64,000 bases of DNA from Magnetococcales bacterium DC0425bin3 (GTDB lineage: Bacteria; Pseudomonadota; Magnetococcia; Magnetococcales; DC0425bin3), in NCBI GenBank assembly GCA_002753665.1, contig PEAP01000002.1, positions 1 to 64,000 of the forward strand, in the 5' to 3' direction. Below are positions 33,161 to 42,136 of this stretch, piece after piece. A program made the translations under genes and the position numbers. The notes beneath the pieces were generated by a model that was not told the DNA's origin, did not search any database, and was given only the letters and a program-made list of their open reading frames with translations. Every line of letters starts with the position of its first letter. Position 1 is the stretch's first letter.

Positions 33161-35298
33161 GCATCCTGCCTGCATCCCTCAGCAAACGACCGCTGCTCAC
33201 CCTGCTGCTGTTCCTGGGCGGGGCCGTGGTGGTCGGGCGTCTGATCTATCCCGTCTTCTTCGAGAAATACACCGGGGTGGTCAACAAACCTCTTACCTAC
33301 GAATCCTCCAAGCCGGTCAGCGAGCTGGAGTTCGAGGCCTTGGCCAAGGTCCTGACCGAGGCCCATCGCACCGAACAGGCCGATCGGCTGGTGGCCCACG
33401 AAACGGACCCCTTTGCCCGCCGTCTCAAGGTGGACATGCTGATGAAGACCCGGTCCATCGTGCGCTCGGCGCCGTTTCCCCACATCGAGTACTTCCGGGA
33501 GGCGGGCATCCGCCAGTACAAGGGTCCGGAGACCTGCCTGACCTGTCACACCAAGATGAAGATCGCCTCCGCCGATGGGGTCAAGGAGGTGAAGACCCTC
33601 GATGACGTGGTGGAGTCGGTCCACTTCAAGTTTCAGCTCAGCGGTCCGGGGTTCACCACCTACGGCTACGATGGCCGCCAGGTGAACGCGCCCGGCTCTC
33701 GGCCCATTCCGGTGGGCAAGATCGACCGGGCCTGCGGCGTGCCGGGGTCCTTCTCCTGGACCGGCTGGGCGGAGCTGGTCAACACCAAACCGGCCCATGG
33801 TCACGGGGAGGTGGAGGTGCGCAGCGAGGGCTGCGGTCAATGCCACATCGGCGGCGGCTACCACCCCGCCACCGAAAAGATGATGCCGGTGGGCGATGTG
33901 CCGGCGGAGGTCAAGCAGGGGGTGGACTGCCTGATCTGCCACGCCCGCAACTACGACATGAATTACCGCCATGTCCTCCAGGACCAGCATGGACGGCGCT
34001 GGAACCAGGACCGCACCCTGAAGGCCGCCCTGACCGTCGGGCTGCCCCATCGGGACAACTGCCTGCTGTGCCACCAGCACAACATGGGCGGTGATCTGGA
34101 GGCCGACCTGCCGCAGAATTCCGCCCCGCGCAACCTGGGCTATGTCAACAAGCGCATTCTCCATCCCGGGGCCAAACGGGCCAACTCCATCACCGCCGCC
34201 AACGATGTCCATGCCGCCGTGGGCATGGGCTGCACCGACTGCCATGTGCCCCAGGGTCACAAGATTCCCCGGGGCACCAAGGGCGTGGACCTGGTGGCCA
34301 ACGACCTGCCGGGCCAAGTGGTGGCTTGCGAGAACTGCCACACCGCCGCGCCCCATGTGAAAGGGGAAAATCGGGCCATTCTCAATGGCCACGGCGACCG
34401 GGTGGCCTGCGAAACCTGCCATATCCACCACCTGGGGGACGACAGCGTGGTGCTGCGGGACTGGGTGCATCCCATCTGGAATGAGGAAGAAGGGGTGCAT
34501 CTCTATGTGGATATCTACCGCTCCGGCCAACCCGGCAAGGGCTTCCACTTCCTCTGGTTCAACGGCAATGGCACCTTCCTGGCCAACGCCCTGGGCAACA
34601 ATCCCCTGGGTGGCGAAGCCTATGATCCGTTCAACAATCAGATGACCCGCATCACCGATCCCGAGGCCCTGGCCAAGATCCGCCAGGCCGCCCTGGGCAT
34701 CAAGAGACATTATCCCGACCTGGACGTGGAGACCTACATCCGCGCCGCCACCGATCCCGTCAGCCAGCTATCCCCGGAGATGCTGGAGCGGCGCAACAAG
34801 ATGCTGCGGGACAACATCCGGCCCCTCATGAACCAAGGCCACTCCAAGATTGCCCCGTTCAAGGTGTTCAACGCCATCATGTTCGAGGACATGTCCAACC
34901 AGGGGGGCTTCGGGGCGATGATCCTGCCCTTCGACTATCCCAGCTACTACGAGACCGGCGACGCCCTGGCCTCCATGAAGACGGCGATCCAGCACCCCAT
35001 CGTCAAACGCATGTACCAGTTGCCATTCAAGGCGTACATGATGGACTCCTTCATGAACTATTTCGGCGTGGAAAAGTGGTCCAACATCTACCCCATCGAC
35101 GACCAGGGCCAGCTCCGCAACGTGGAGAGCCACTGGATGCGGCAGATGGGCACCCTGATGGTCAATCATGGCATCCAGAAGGCGGGACGGAAGTGCCAGG
35201 AATGTCATGATCCGAAGGGCATCATGGACTTCAAGGCCCTGGGCTATCCCGCCGAGCGGGTGGCCGATCTCACCAGCCTGCCGGAACTGCAACGCTGA
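33157..35298 (+). CDS. Octahaem tetrathionate reductase-like (Otr) cytochrome c
   Basis: 713 residues with an N-terminal membrane anchor and eight CXXCH sites (CLTCH, CGQCH, CLICH, CLLCH, CTDCH, CENCH, CETCH, CQECH). The stretch VDCLICH, ENCHTAAPH, LNGHGDRVACETCHI closely follows Shewanella Otr, which reduces tetrathionate, nitrite and hydroxylamine in vitro. It is about 250 residues longer than classic Otr, with a long C-terminal part ending in the eighth haem. GGAGGA precedes an ATGA-coupled start. Likely terminal reductase or electron conduit of the three-gene complex. The true substrate cannot be read from the sequence. Confidence 0.8.
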   Translation: MSILPASLSKRPLLTLLLFLGGAVVVGRLIYPVFFEKYTGVVNKPLTYESSKPVSELEFEALAKVLTEAHRTEQADRLVAHETDPFARRLKVDMLMKTRSIVRSAPFPHIEYFREAGIRQYKGPETCLTCHTKMKIASADGVKEVKTLDDVVESVHFKFQLSGPGFTTYGYDGRQVNAPGSRPIPVGKIDRACGVPGSFSWTGWAELVNTKPAHGHGEVEVRSEGCGQCHIGGGYHPATEKMMPVGDVPAEVKQGVDCLICHARNYDMNYRHVLQDQHGRRWNQDRTLKAALTVGLPHRDNCLLCHQHNMGGDLEADLPQNSAPRNLGYVNKRILHPGAKRANSITAANDVHAAVGMGCTDCHVPQGHKIPRGTKGVDLVANDLPGQVVACENCHTAAPHVKGENRAILNGHGDRVACETCHIHHLGDDSVVLRDWVHPIWNEEEGVHLYVDIYRSGQPGKGFHFLWFNGNGTFLANALGNNPLGGEAYDPFNNQMTRITDPEALAKIRQAALGIKRHYPDLDVETYIRAATDPVSQLSPEMLERRNKMLRDNIRPLMNQGHSKIAPFKVFNAIMFEDMSNQGGFGAMILPFDYPSYYETGDALASMKTAIQHPIVKRMYQLPFKAYMMDSFMNYFGVEKWSNIYPIDDQGQLRNVESHWMRQMGTLMVNHGIQKAGRKCQECHDPKGIMDFKALGYPAERVADLTSLPELQR

Positions 35299-35307
35299 CC
35301 CCTGTCG

Positions 35308-35336
35308 CCCCCGGGCCGCCGATACCGGCCCGGGGG
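35308..35336 (+). terminator. GC-rich hairpin after the Otr-like gene
   Basis: An 11-bp perfect stem (CCCCCGGGCCG and complement) with a 7-base loop starts 10 bases after the stop. There is no T-run, so termination is plausible but may need Rho. Confidence 0.5.
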
Positions 35337-35461
35337 CCGACTCCTCCCTCCCATGAACCCTGGATTTGACCGCCTCCCTGTGCAACCCTCCCGCTCCTGA
35401 TGTCAGTCCCCTTCCTCCCCCCCCCGGGGCGGGATAACCTCCTGCGACCTCCTTTGCCCCG

Positions 35462-37201
35462 ATGAGCAATCAAGAACACGGCATTCTCCAGACCTATTGG
35501 CGCATGGTGCAGGAGTTCGCCCGCCTTTACCCCTGGCATGGGCTGATGGTGCTGGTCTGCCTGGTGGTCTCCAACCTGATGGAGGGGTTGGGGCTGGCCA
35601 CCCTGCTGCCGGTGGTCAACCTGGCCATGAACGACGGCAAACAGGATTCCTCCGGCATTCAGGCGGTGGTGACCGACCTGCTGGCTCTGGTCGGCCTCTT
35701 GCCCACCCTGGATATTCTGTTGGCCACCATCGTGGTGGCGTTGGCCATCAAGGCGATCACCCGGTTGCTGGCCATGACCTTCGTCGGCTACACCAGCGCC
35801 CACATCATCACCCAGCTGCGGCTGGATCTGATCCGCGGGGTGATGGGTGCCCGCTGGAGCTATTTCTCCGGCCAGCCGGCGGGGCGCATCACCAATGCCC
35901 TGGGCATGGAATCCCAGCGGGCCACCGCCACATTCCAGGCCATCGGCGATATCACCGCCTGCCTAGTCCGGGCGGGAATCTTTCTGGGGTTGGCGGTGAC
36001 CATCTCCTGGCAAGTATCGGCCGCAGCGCTCGGAGCCAGTCTGTTCATCTACATGGTGTTGAAATGGACCCTGGTACGGATGCGGCGGGCCGGCAAGGAC
36101 CAGACCCAGCTCAGCAATCAATTGTTGATCCGGTTGACCGACGGCCTGCAGGGCATGAAACCCCTCAAGGCCATGGCCCGGGAGCATCTCCTGCTCGCGT
36201 TCCTGGAAAAGACGACCATCGGTCTGCGCCGGTCCTCCCGCCAGCAGGTTCTCAACAAGTACCTGCTCACCTCCCTGCATGAACCGATCATGGCGGTGTT
36301 CCTGGCGGCGGGCATCTATTTTGCCATCTCCGTCTGGGCCCTGGAGTTGCCGGTGTTGATGATCCTGGCCCTGCTGTTCAACCGTTCGGTCAGCACCATC
36401 GGCATTCTCCAGGGGTCCTTGCAGACCCTGATGGAAATCGAAAGCGCCTACTGGTCGCTGGATTCGGCCATCCGGCAGGCCAGCGATGCCCTGGAACACA
36501 GCTCCGGGGTCCGGGAAATCCGGTTGCAGCAGGCCATACGGTTGGAGAATGTGAGCTTCAGCTTCGACGAGCGGCCCATTCTGACCGATATCAACCTGGA
36601 AATTCCCGCCGGCAGATTCATTACCATGGCGGGTCCCTCCGGGGCCGGCAAGACCACCCTGGTGGATCTGATCATCGGTCTCTATCAGCCCCGGCAGGGG
36701 ACCATCCGCATCGATGGCGTTCCCATGGACCGGATGGATCTGCGTTTCTGGCGGGGGCGGATCGGCTATGTGCCCCAGGAAATGTTTCTGTTTCACGAGA
36801 CCCTGCGGCACAACGTGACCCTGGGCCAGCCCGGGATCGGTGACGACCAGGTGGAAGCCGCCCTGCGCCGGGCCGAAGCCTGGAATTTCGTGGCCCAACT
36901 CCCCGAGGGGCTGGACACGGTGTTGGGCGAACGGGGTTCCCGCCTGTCCGGGGGACAGCGGCAGCGGGTGGCCATTGCCCGCGCCTTGCTGGGGAATCCG
37001 GATCTGCTGATCCTGGACGAGGCCACCACCGCCCTGGATCCCGCGACCGAACGGGCCATCTGCACCACCCTGCGTCACCTGACCGGCGAACTCACCATTC
37101 TGGCCATCACCCATCAGGCCGAGCTGGTCCGGGTCGCGGATCTGGTGTTCCGGGTGGAGGGGGGCACCGTCAGGCTCCAGGATCAGACCACTGGGGGGTG
37201 A
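35462..37201 (+). CDS. ABC exporter, fused permease and ATPase (MsbA-like half transporter)
   Basis: 579 residues. Six membrane helices in the first 330 residues, then the ATPase with Walker A GPSGAGKTT, Q-loop VPQEMFLF, signature LSGGQRQ and Walker B LLILDEATTALD; all catalytic parts are intact. It probably works as a homodimer exporting a lipid, glycolipid or peptide. It stands alone between two respiratory units with its own upstream gap of 163 bases and a strong hairpin after it. The substrate cannot be deduced. Confidence 0.88.
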   Translation: MSNQEHGILQTYWRMVQEFARLYPWHGLMVLVCLVVSNLMEGLGLATLLPVVNLAMNDGKQDSSGIQAVVTDLLALVGLLPTLDILLATIVVALAIKAITRLLAMTFVGYTSAHIITQLRLDLIRGVMGARWSYFSGQPAGRITNALGMESQRATATFQAIGDITACLVRAGIFLGLAVTISWQVSAAALGASLFIYMVLKWTLVRMRRAGKDQTQLSNQLLIRLTDGLQGMKPLKAMAREHLLLAFLEKTTIGLRRSSRQQVLNKYLLTSLHEPIMAVFLAAGIYFAISVWALELPVLMILALLFNRSVSTIGILQGSLQTLMEIESAYWSLDSAIRQASDALEHSSGVREIRLQQAIRLENVSFSFDERPILTDINLEIPAGRFITMAGPSGAGKTTLVDLIIGLYQPRQGTIRIDGVPMDRMDLRFWRGRIGYVPQEMFLFHETLRHNVTLGQPGIGDDQVEAALRRAEAWNFVAQLPEGLDTVLGERGSRLSGGQRQRVAIARALLGNPDLLILDEATTALDPATERAICTTLRHLTGELTILAITHQAELVRVADLVFRVEGGTVRLQDQTTGG

Positions 37202-37213
37202 GTGTGAGAAAAC

Positions 37214-37242
37214 GCAACGGCCCCGAAAATCGGGGCCGTTGC
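37214..37242. terminator. Bidirectional terminator between ABC exporter and NapC-like gene
   Basis: A perfect 13-bp stem, GCAACGGCCCCGA with its complement around an AAA loop, is set between two convergent genes. It should act in both directions, though neither side has a long T-run. Confidence 0.65.
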
Positions 37243-37273
37243 AGGTATTCCGGGAAAAGAGGAGAGGGGAGGA

Positions 37274-37927
37274 TCAGCCCTTGTCTTCTTCGTCCTCCTG
37301 GCCTTTGTCTTCCTGATCCTTGTCGTCCCCCTTGGCCCCATCCTCGTCCTTGGGTTCCTTGGGTTCCTTGTGGGCGATGCCGGCGTGGCAGTCGATGCAG
37401 GTGTTGCCTTTCTTGACTGCCTGGGCATGCTTCTTCTGGGCCAGCCGGTCTTGTTCCTCGGGATCCATGGCCTGGAAGTCGTGGCAGTTGAGGCATTCCC
37501 GGGAGCCCCGGGCACGCATCCGTTCCCAGACGGCATTGGCCATGTCCCAACGGCCTTTTTCGAATTTTTCCTTGGTGTCGTAGGTGCCCAACAGATGATG
37601 GTAGAGATCCTTGGCGGCCAGGGTCTTGGCCTGCATCTTGGCAAACCAGCCGCTGACGCTGTCCCCTTGCGGGACATGACAGTCGGCGCAACTGGCCCGC
37701 ACCCCGCTGCGATTGGCGTAATGAATGGTCTGTTTATACTCTTCGTAGGGCCATTGCATTTCATGGCAGCCGATACAGAATTCGGTGGTATTGGTCTTGG
37801 CCAGCACCCCATTGAAACCAAGCCATGCCCCAATCCCCACCACGAACCCGATCAACAGCAGCAGGCCCAGGGGAGTCCGGGTGGCGGGCCTGCTCAGCAT
37901 CTCCCATAAATATTTGGCGAATTTCAT
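37274..37927 (-). CDS. NapC/NirT-family tetrahaem cytochrome c quinol dehydrogenase
   Basis: 217 residues: an N-terminal membrane helix (LGLLLLIGFVVGIGAWLGF), four CXXCH sites (CIGCH, CADCH, CLNCH, CIDCH) and the family CHEMQWPYEEYKQTIHYANR segment. It ends in an unusual low-complexity acidic/Lys tail of about 35 residues (KDEDGAKGDDKDQEDKG) not found in standard NapC. It should take electrons from menaquinol and give them to periplasmic cytochromes such as the Otr- or HAO-like proteins of this region. GGAGAGGAG precedes the ATG. Confidence 0.88.
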   Translation of the reverse strand: MKFAKYLWEMLSRPATRTPLGLLLLIGFVVGIGAWLGFNGVLAKTNTTEFCIGCHEMQWPYEEYKQTIHYANRSGVRASCADCHVPQGDSVSGWFAKMQAKTLAAKDLYHHLLGTYDTKEKFEKGRWDMANAVWERMRARGSRECLNCHDFQAMDPEEQDRLAQKKHAQAVKKGNTCIDCHAGIAHKEPKEPKDEDGAKGDDKDQEDKGQEDEEDKG

Positions 37928-38306
37928 CTCCTCTCCTTGACCTTCTCCCCAGGTTTTCCATCCGGTTCAAGCCGCGGTTGCCGGTCGTTCCGGCCGGATT
38001 TCGGACAGGGATCCTCCATGCAATTCGCGGCCCTGATTGCCCCTCGGGCCGGCGACGCCGGGGATCTGTCTTGAATCATGATTTTGCCCAATCGGACGAC
38101 TATAAAATGGGCGGGGGCGGGCCTGCAATCCAAAATTTTTCCATGGGCGCCCTGCCGCCCTCCACCCTCCACCGATGAAAGCCGGTTTCCGGCTTTCACG
38201 GTCACAGCGGGCGCGGTTTTTCTGCTTGCTTTTTCCAGGCCCCGATACCATCACATCAATCAGGAAGAGTGGCAGGTCGGGGCAGGGGTTCGAATAGGGG
38301 GGTGGG
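37928..38306. other. Intergenic region with repeat copy 7
   Basis: No gene. It separates the NapC-like gene (minus) from the receiver gene (plus), so both promoters should lie here. Apart from the dispersed repeat and a TATAAA at about 38101, I see no clear signal. Confidence 0.5.
38154..38203 (-). repeat. Dispersed hairpin/G-rich repeat, copy 7
   Basis: Minus-strand copy with the most perfect stem of the GCCGG type (GAAAGCCGG, TTT, CCGGCTTTC). G-rich tail in full; the outer TTCCCCCATCCA part is missing. Copy numbers in this list follow position and skip 6, which I withdrew. Confidence 0.85.
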
Positions 38307-38672
38307 ATGGAAAAAACAATTTTGACGGTGGATGACTCCAACAGCGTTCGGGAGATGATCCGCATCAACCTGGAAAATGCCGGCTACCGGGTCATCCAGG
38401 CCCAGGATGGTGTGGAGGCCCTGGAGCAGGCAAAAATGACGCGGGTCGATCTGGTGATCACCGACCTGAACATGCCCAACATGAACGGCCTGGAGCTGGC
38501 CGGTCAGTTGCGGGCCCTGCCGGACTACCGGTTCACCCCCATCGTGGTCTTGACCACGGAAGGGGGCGCTGACCGGCGGGCCGAGGGCAAGAAGGTGGGT
38601 GTCAATGGCTGGATCGTCAAACCCTTCAAAAACCCGGAACAGTTGGTCGCCGCCATCCGCAAGCTGATCTGA
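38307..38672 (+). CDS. CheY-like single-domain response regulator
   Basis: 121 residues, a stand-alone receiver. The acidic pair is in LTVDDSN, the phosphoacceptor Asp in VITDLNMPNMNG, and the conserved Thr and Lys in VVLTTEGG and IVKPF. All key residues are present, so it should be phosphorylated. It has no output domain, so it acts by binding a partner such as the flagellar switch or a histidine kinase. No chemotaxis gene is near. The start is preceded by a G-rich GGGGGGTGGG that could serve as ribosome site. Confidence 0.9.
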   Translation: MEKTILTVDDSNSVREMIRINLENAGYRVIQAQDGVEALEQAKMTRVDLVITDLNMPNMNGLELAGQLRALPDYRFTPIVVLTTEGGADRRAEGKKVGVNGWIVKPFKNPEQLVAAIRKLI

Positions 38673-38724
38673 TTCTGGCGGTCGGACCATGATGGACCGG
38701 GAGGCGATTTTCAGCTGAACGCTG

Positions 38725-39096
38725 TCATCCATGCCAGCCGGTCTCGGGCTGACGGTATTTCCTGAAGCCGGAGGAGGGGGGGTCCCCGGTCTCCCGGACC
38801 TTGCGGGGGAGGATGTCCCGGGCCTCGATGCTGTCGCGATACTCGCGCAGGAAGAGGTCCATTTCATGGCTGGCATAATCCAGGACCCGGTACCGGCCGG
38901 GACCGCAGTTGCGGCACTTGACCCCCGAGCCGGCCCAGGCGGCTTGCCCCCCCTGGCTGCCCGTGCAGGTGGCCAGACCACAGCGGACCTCTCCGCAGTG
39001 GGTGCAGCGGTAAATTCTGCCCGGGTGGCCCTCGCAGACCGGACAGCACACCGCATCGGCTCGAAATTCAAACATGGGTTCGAGGCTTGAATCCAT
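38725..39096 (-). CDS. Zinc-ribbon protein of unknown function
   Basis: 123 residues. CPVC, CTHC, a further pair of cysteines (RCGLATC) and KCRNC suggest two zinc-binding knuckles. The C-terminal half (RVLDYASHEMDLFLREYRDS) is helical and charged. The ATG at 39096 follows GGAGG with 10-base spacing. It faces away from pqiA, sharing the upstream gap. I do not recognise the family; a nucleic-acid or protein-binding adaptor is possible. Confidence 0.65.
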   Translation of the reverse strand: MDSSLEPMFEFRADAVCCPVCEGHPGRIYRCTHCGEVRCGLATCTGSQGGQAAWAGSGVKCRNCGPGRYRVLDYASHEMDLFLREYRDSIEARDILPRKVRETGDPPSSGFRKYRQPETGWHG

Positions 39097-39241
39097 TGTG
39101 CTATCCTCCATTTTTTCATATCGGTTCCAGACATCCGGCGCCCCGGTCTGGCGTCCCATATCAAAATGGAGAGCAAAAATCATACCACAGCCATTATATC
39201 CAGAACCGGCCTCTGGGTTCGGCTCTGGATCTGTCAGTGCG

Positions 39242-40456
39242 TTGACGATCTGTCCCGACTGCGATCTGCCCCACCGGGTTCTGGAATCCAGCGCCAGGGG
39301 TCGGGTGCGGTGTGTCCGGTGCGGAGCGCTGCTGCGTCAACGCAATCCCCATTCACTGGAATGGACCCTGGCCCTGGCCCTGGGTGGCTTGGTGTTCTTC
39401 ATCCTGGCCACCGCCTTGCCCTTCCTGACCTTCGAGCTGAACGGACGGTTGCAGGTCAATACCCTGGCCGCCGGGGCCTGGGAGCTGGGCGCGCGGGGCC
39501 TGTGGGAGCTGGGAGCGTTGGTGCTGGTGACCAGCATGCTCGCTCCCCTGATCCATCTGCTGGGTCTCATCTGGCTGCTGCTGCCCTTGGTCCTGGGCCG
39601 CCGGCCCTGGCAGGGGGTGCGGGTGTTCCGTCTGGTGGCGGAGTGGGGCCGCTGGGGGATGATGGAAGTCTACATGCTGGGGGTGCTGGTGGCCTTCGTC
39701 AAACTGGGGCAGATGGCCCAGGTGGAGACGGGCAGCGCGTTTTTCGCCTTTGCCGCGCTGATGGTGATCATTTCCGCCACCCGGACTGTCCTGGACCCCG
39801 AGGAGCTCTGGCAGCGTCTCCGCCCCCTGGCCCCGCTCCCCGCCGGGTTGCGGGAGGATATCCGCTGTCGCCATTGCGGCCTGACCTGGTCCGCGGCGGC
39901 CGGCCGTTGTCCCCGCTGCCGGGCCGTCCTGCACCGTCGCATCCCTGCCAGCCTGGAGCGGTCCTGGGCCCTGCTGCTCGCCGCTGCCATCTGCTACATT
40001 CCGGCCAACCTGCTGCCCATCATGACGGTGATCCGCCTCGGGCGCGGCCATCCGGATACCATCCTCAGCGGGGTCGAATCCCTGATCCAGTCGGGACTGT
40101 GGCCCCTGGCGGCCATCGTCTTCTTCGCCAGCATTCTGGTCCCGGTGCTGAAACTGGCCGTGATGGCCGGCCTGCTGCTCTCGGTGGGGCGGGGCTGGAG
40201 TACCCGGCTGCGGGAACGGACTGTGTTGTACCGCTTCACGGAGACCATCGGGCGCTGGTCCATGATCGATATCTACATGATTTCCATATTGGTTGCCCTG
40301 GTCAAACTGGGCAATGTGGCGACGGTGGAGCCCGGTCCCGGCGCGGTATTTTTTGCCGCGGTGGTGATTCTCACCATGCTGGCCGCCGAACAGTTCGATC
40401 CCCGGCTCATCTGGGATCGGGCCCGCCCGTCAGGAAAGGAAGCCCGTCATGGTTGA
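39242..40456 (+). CDS. pqiA: PqiA, paraquat-inducible membrane protein A
   Basis: About 404 residues from a TTG at 39242, just before the first zinc ribbon (CPDCDLPHRVLE...CVRC). An ATG at 39074 is in frame but lies inside the divergent gene and adds residues unlike PqiA. Two tandem PqiA domains are present, each with a zinc ribbon (the second is CRHCGLTW...CPRC) and four membrane helices, including the repeated GRWGMMEVYMLGVLVAFVKLG / GRWSMIDIYMISILVALVKLG. It overlaps pqiB by 8 bases. Works with PqiB and PqiC in lipid movement between the membranes and in envelope defence. Confidence 0.85.
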   Translation: MTICPDCDLPHRVLESSARGRVRCVRCGALLRQRNPHSLEWTLALALGGLVFFILATALPFLTFELNGRLQVNTLAAGAWELGARGLWELGALVLVTSMLAPLIHLLGLIWLLLPLVLGRRPWQGVRVFRLVAEWGRWGMMEVYMLGVLVAFVKLGQMAQVETGSAFFAFAALMVIISATRTVLDPEELWQRLRPLAPLPAGLREDIRCRHCGLTWSAAAGRCPRCRAVLHRRIPASLERSWALLLAAAICYIPANLLPIMTVIRLGRGHPDTILSGVESLIQSGLWPLAAIVFFASILVPVLKLAVMAGLLLSVGRGWSTRLRERTVLYRFTETIGRWSMIDIYMISILVALVKLGNVATVEPGPGAVFFAAVVILTMLAAEQFDPRLIWDRARPSGKEARHG

Positions 40457-42134
40457 CCTCGAACCCGGATCCCCGCCCCCCCAGGTGGAGGCCGTGGCCT
40501 GGCGCTGGCCCTCGCCGATCTGGCTGGTGCCGCTGATTGCCGCCCTCATCGGCGGCTGGATTGCCTATCGCACCCTGGCCGACATGGGGCCCCAGGTGGT
40601 GATCTCCTTCAAGACCGCCGACGGTCTCGAACCCGGACGCACCAAGGTCAAATACAAGGATGTCGAAGTGGGCGAGGTGGAAACGGTGCAACTCACCCCC
40701 GACCTGTCCCGGGTGCTGGTCACCGCGCGGTTCATCCGGACGGCCGAATCCCATCTCACCGAGGGGACCCGCTTCTGGGTGGTCATGCCCCGCCTGACCG
40801 CCGCCGGGATCACTGGCCTCAACACCCTGGTCTCCGGGGCCTATATCGAGGTGGATCCGGGACCGGGCAACCCAAAATTCGCGTTCGAGGGGCTGGAGGT
40901 TCCCCCCATCGTCCGCCATGGCACCCCCGGGCACCGGTTCGTCCTGCAGGCCGAGCGGCTCGGCTCCCTGGCTCCCGGTTCACCGGTCCAGTATCGCGGC
41001 ATCACCGTGGGGGAGGTCCAAGGCTATGAACTCGCCCCGGACGGCCAGGGGGTGATGATTCACGCCTTCGTACACGCTCCCCACCATACCCTGGTGCGGC
41101 AGGAAACCCGCTTCTGGAACGCCAGCGGCATCCGGGCCACCGTGGACGCCAACGGCCTGGATGTCCGGGCCGCCTCCCTCCAGGCCCTGCTGGCCGGGGG
41201 CGTCACCTTCGATACCCTGGAACCGCCGGAAGCGACCCAGCCGGCCCCCAACGGTGCGATCTTTCGGCTCCATGACGATTTCGAAAGCATCGGCGAGGCG
41301 GCCTACAACCGCAAGATCGACTATGTCCTGTTCTTCGAGGGGTCGGTGCGCGGTCTGAAGACCGGCGCCCCGGTGGAATTTCGCGGGCTCAAGATCGGGC
41401 AGGTGATCGAGATCAAGATGGCCTACGATCCCAGGGAGGGCACCATCCGGATTCCGGTGTTGGTGCGCATCGAACCGGAGCGGATCACCGAAATCGGCGC
41501 CGATCAGAAGGACCCCCGGCAGGTGATTCAAACCCTGGTGCAACGTGGGCTGCGGGCCCGTCTGGAGACCGGCAGCCTTCTCACCGGGCAGCTGGTGGTG
41601 GCCCTGGATTTTCACCCCGACACCCCCCTGCGCCTGGCCGGAACCGACGGAGATTCCCATCCCGAGCTGCCCACCATTCCCGCCAGCCTGGAGCAGATCA
41701 CCCAATCGGTGGGCGCCCTGGTCGGCAAACTCCAACGATTGCCCCTGGAAGAACTGTCCCGACATTTGCTGCAGACCGCGGCCGGAGCCGACACCCTGGT
41801 CAACGGGCCGGACACGGCTGCTGCCGTGCGGGACCTGCGGGACACCCTCGCCGCTCTGAAGGAACTGAGCCGGGCCCTGGAGCGCAAGGGGCCGCCCCTG
41901 GTGGAGCAACTGCACCAGACCGGCAGCGCCGCCCAGACGGCCCTGGACCGCGCCGGCCAGACCCTGGACAATACCAGCGCCCTGCTGGCGCCGGAGGCCA
42001 CGATGCATTATACCCTGGTGGAAACCCTGCGGGAGGTCGGTGCCGCCGCGCAGGCGGTGCGGACCCTGTCCACCTATCTGTCCCAGAACCCCCAGGCCCT
42101 GTTCTTCGGCCGCAACCCCGAGCCGCCACGCTGA
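40449..42134 (+). CDS. pqiB: PqiB, MCE-domain intermembrane transport protein
   Basis: 561 residues. One N-terminal membrane helix (WLVPLIAALIGGWIAYRTL) is followed by three MCE/MlaD domains (GLEPGRTKVKYKDVEVGEV, LGSLAPGSPVQYRGITVGEV, LKTGAPVEFRGLKIGQV) and a long C-terminal helical part. In E. coli PqiB forms a hexameric syringe spanning the periplasm. Located between pqiA and pqiC as usual. Confidence 0.92.
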   Translation: MVDLEPGSPPPQVEAVAWRWPSPIWLVPLIAALIGGWIAYRTLADMGPQVVISFKTADGLEPGRTKVKYKDVEVGEVETVQLTPDLSRVLVTARFIRTAESHLTEGTRFWVVMPRLTAAGITGLNTLVSGAYIEVDPGPGNPKFAFEGLEVPPIVRHGTPGHRFVLQAERLGSLAPGSPVQYRGITVGEVQGYELAPDGQGVMIHAFVHAPHHTLVRQETRFWNASGIRATVDANGLDVRAASLQALLAGGVTFDTLEPPEATQPAPNGAIFRLHDDFESIGEAAYNRKIDYVLFFEGSVRGLKTGAPVEFRGLKIGQVIEIKMAYDPREGTIRIPVLVRIEPERITEIGADQKDPRQVIQTLVQRGLRARLETGSLLTGQLVVALDFHPDTPLRLAGTDGDSHPELPTIPASLEQITQSVGALVGKLQRLPLEELSRHLLQTAAGADTLVNGPDTAAAVRDLRDTLAALKELSRALERKGPPLVEQLHQTGSAAQTALDRAGQTLDNTSALLAPEATMHYTLVETLREVGAAAQAVRTLSTYLSQNPQALFFGRNPEPPR

Positions 42135-42136
42135 CC

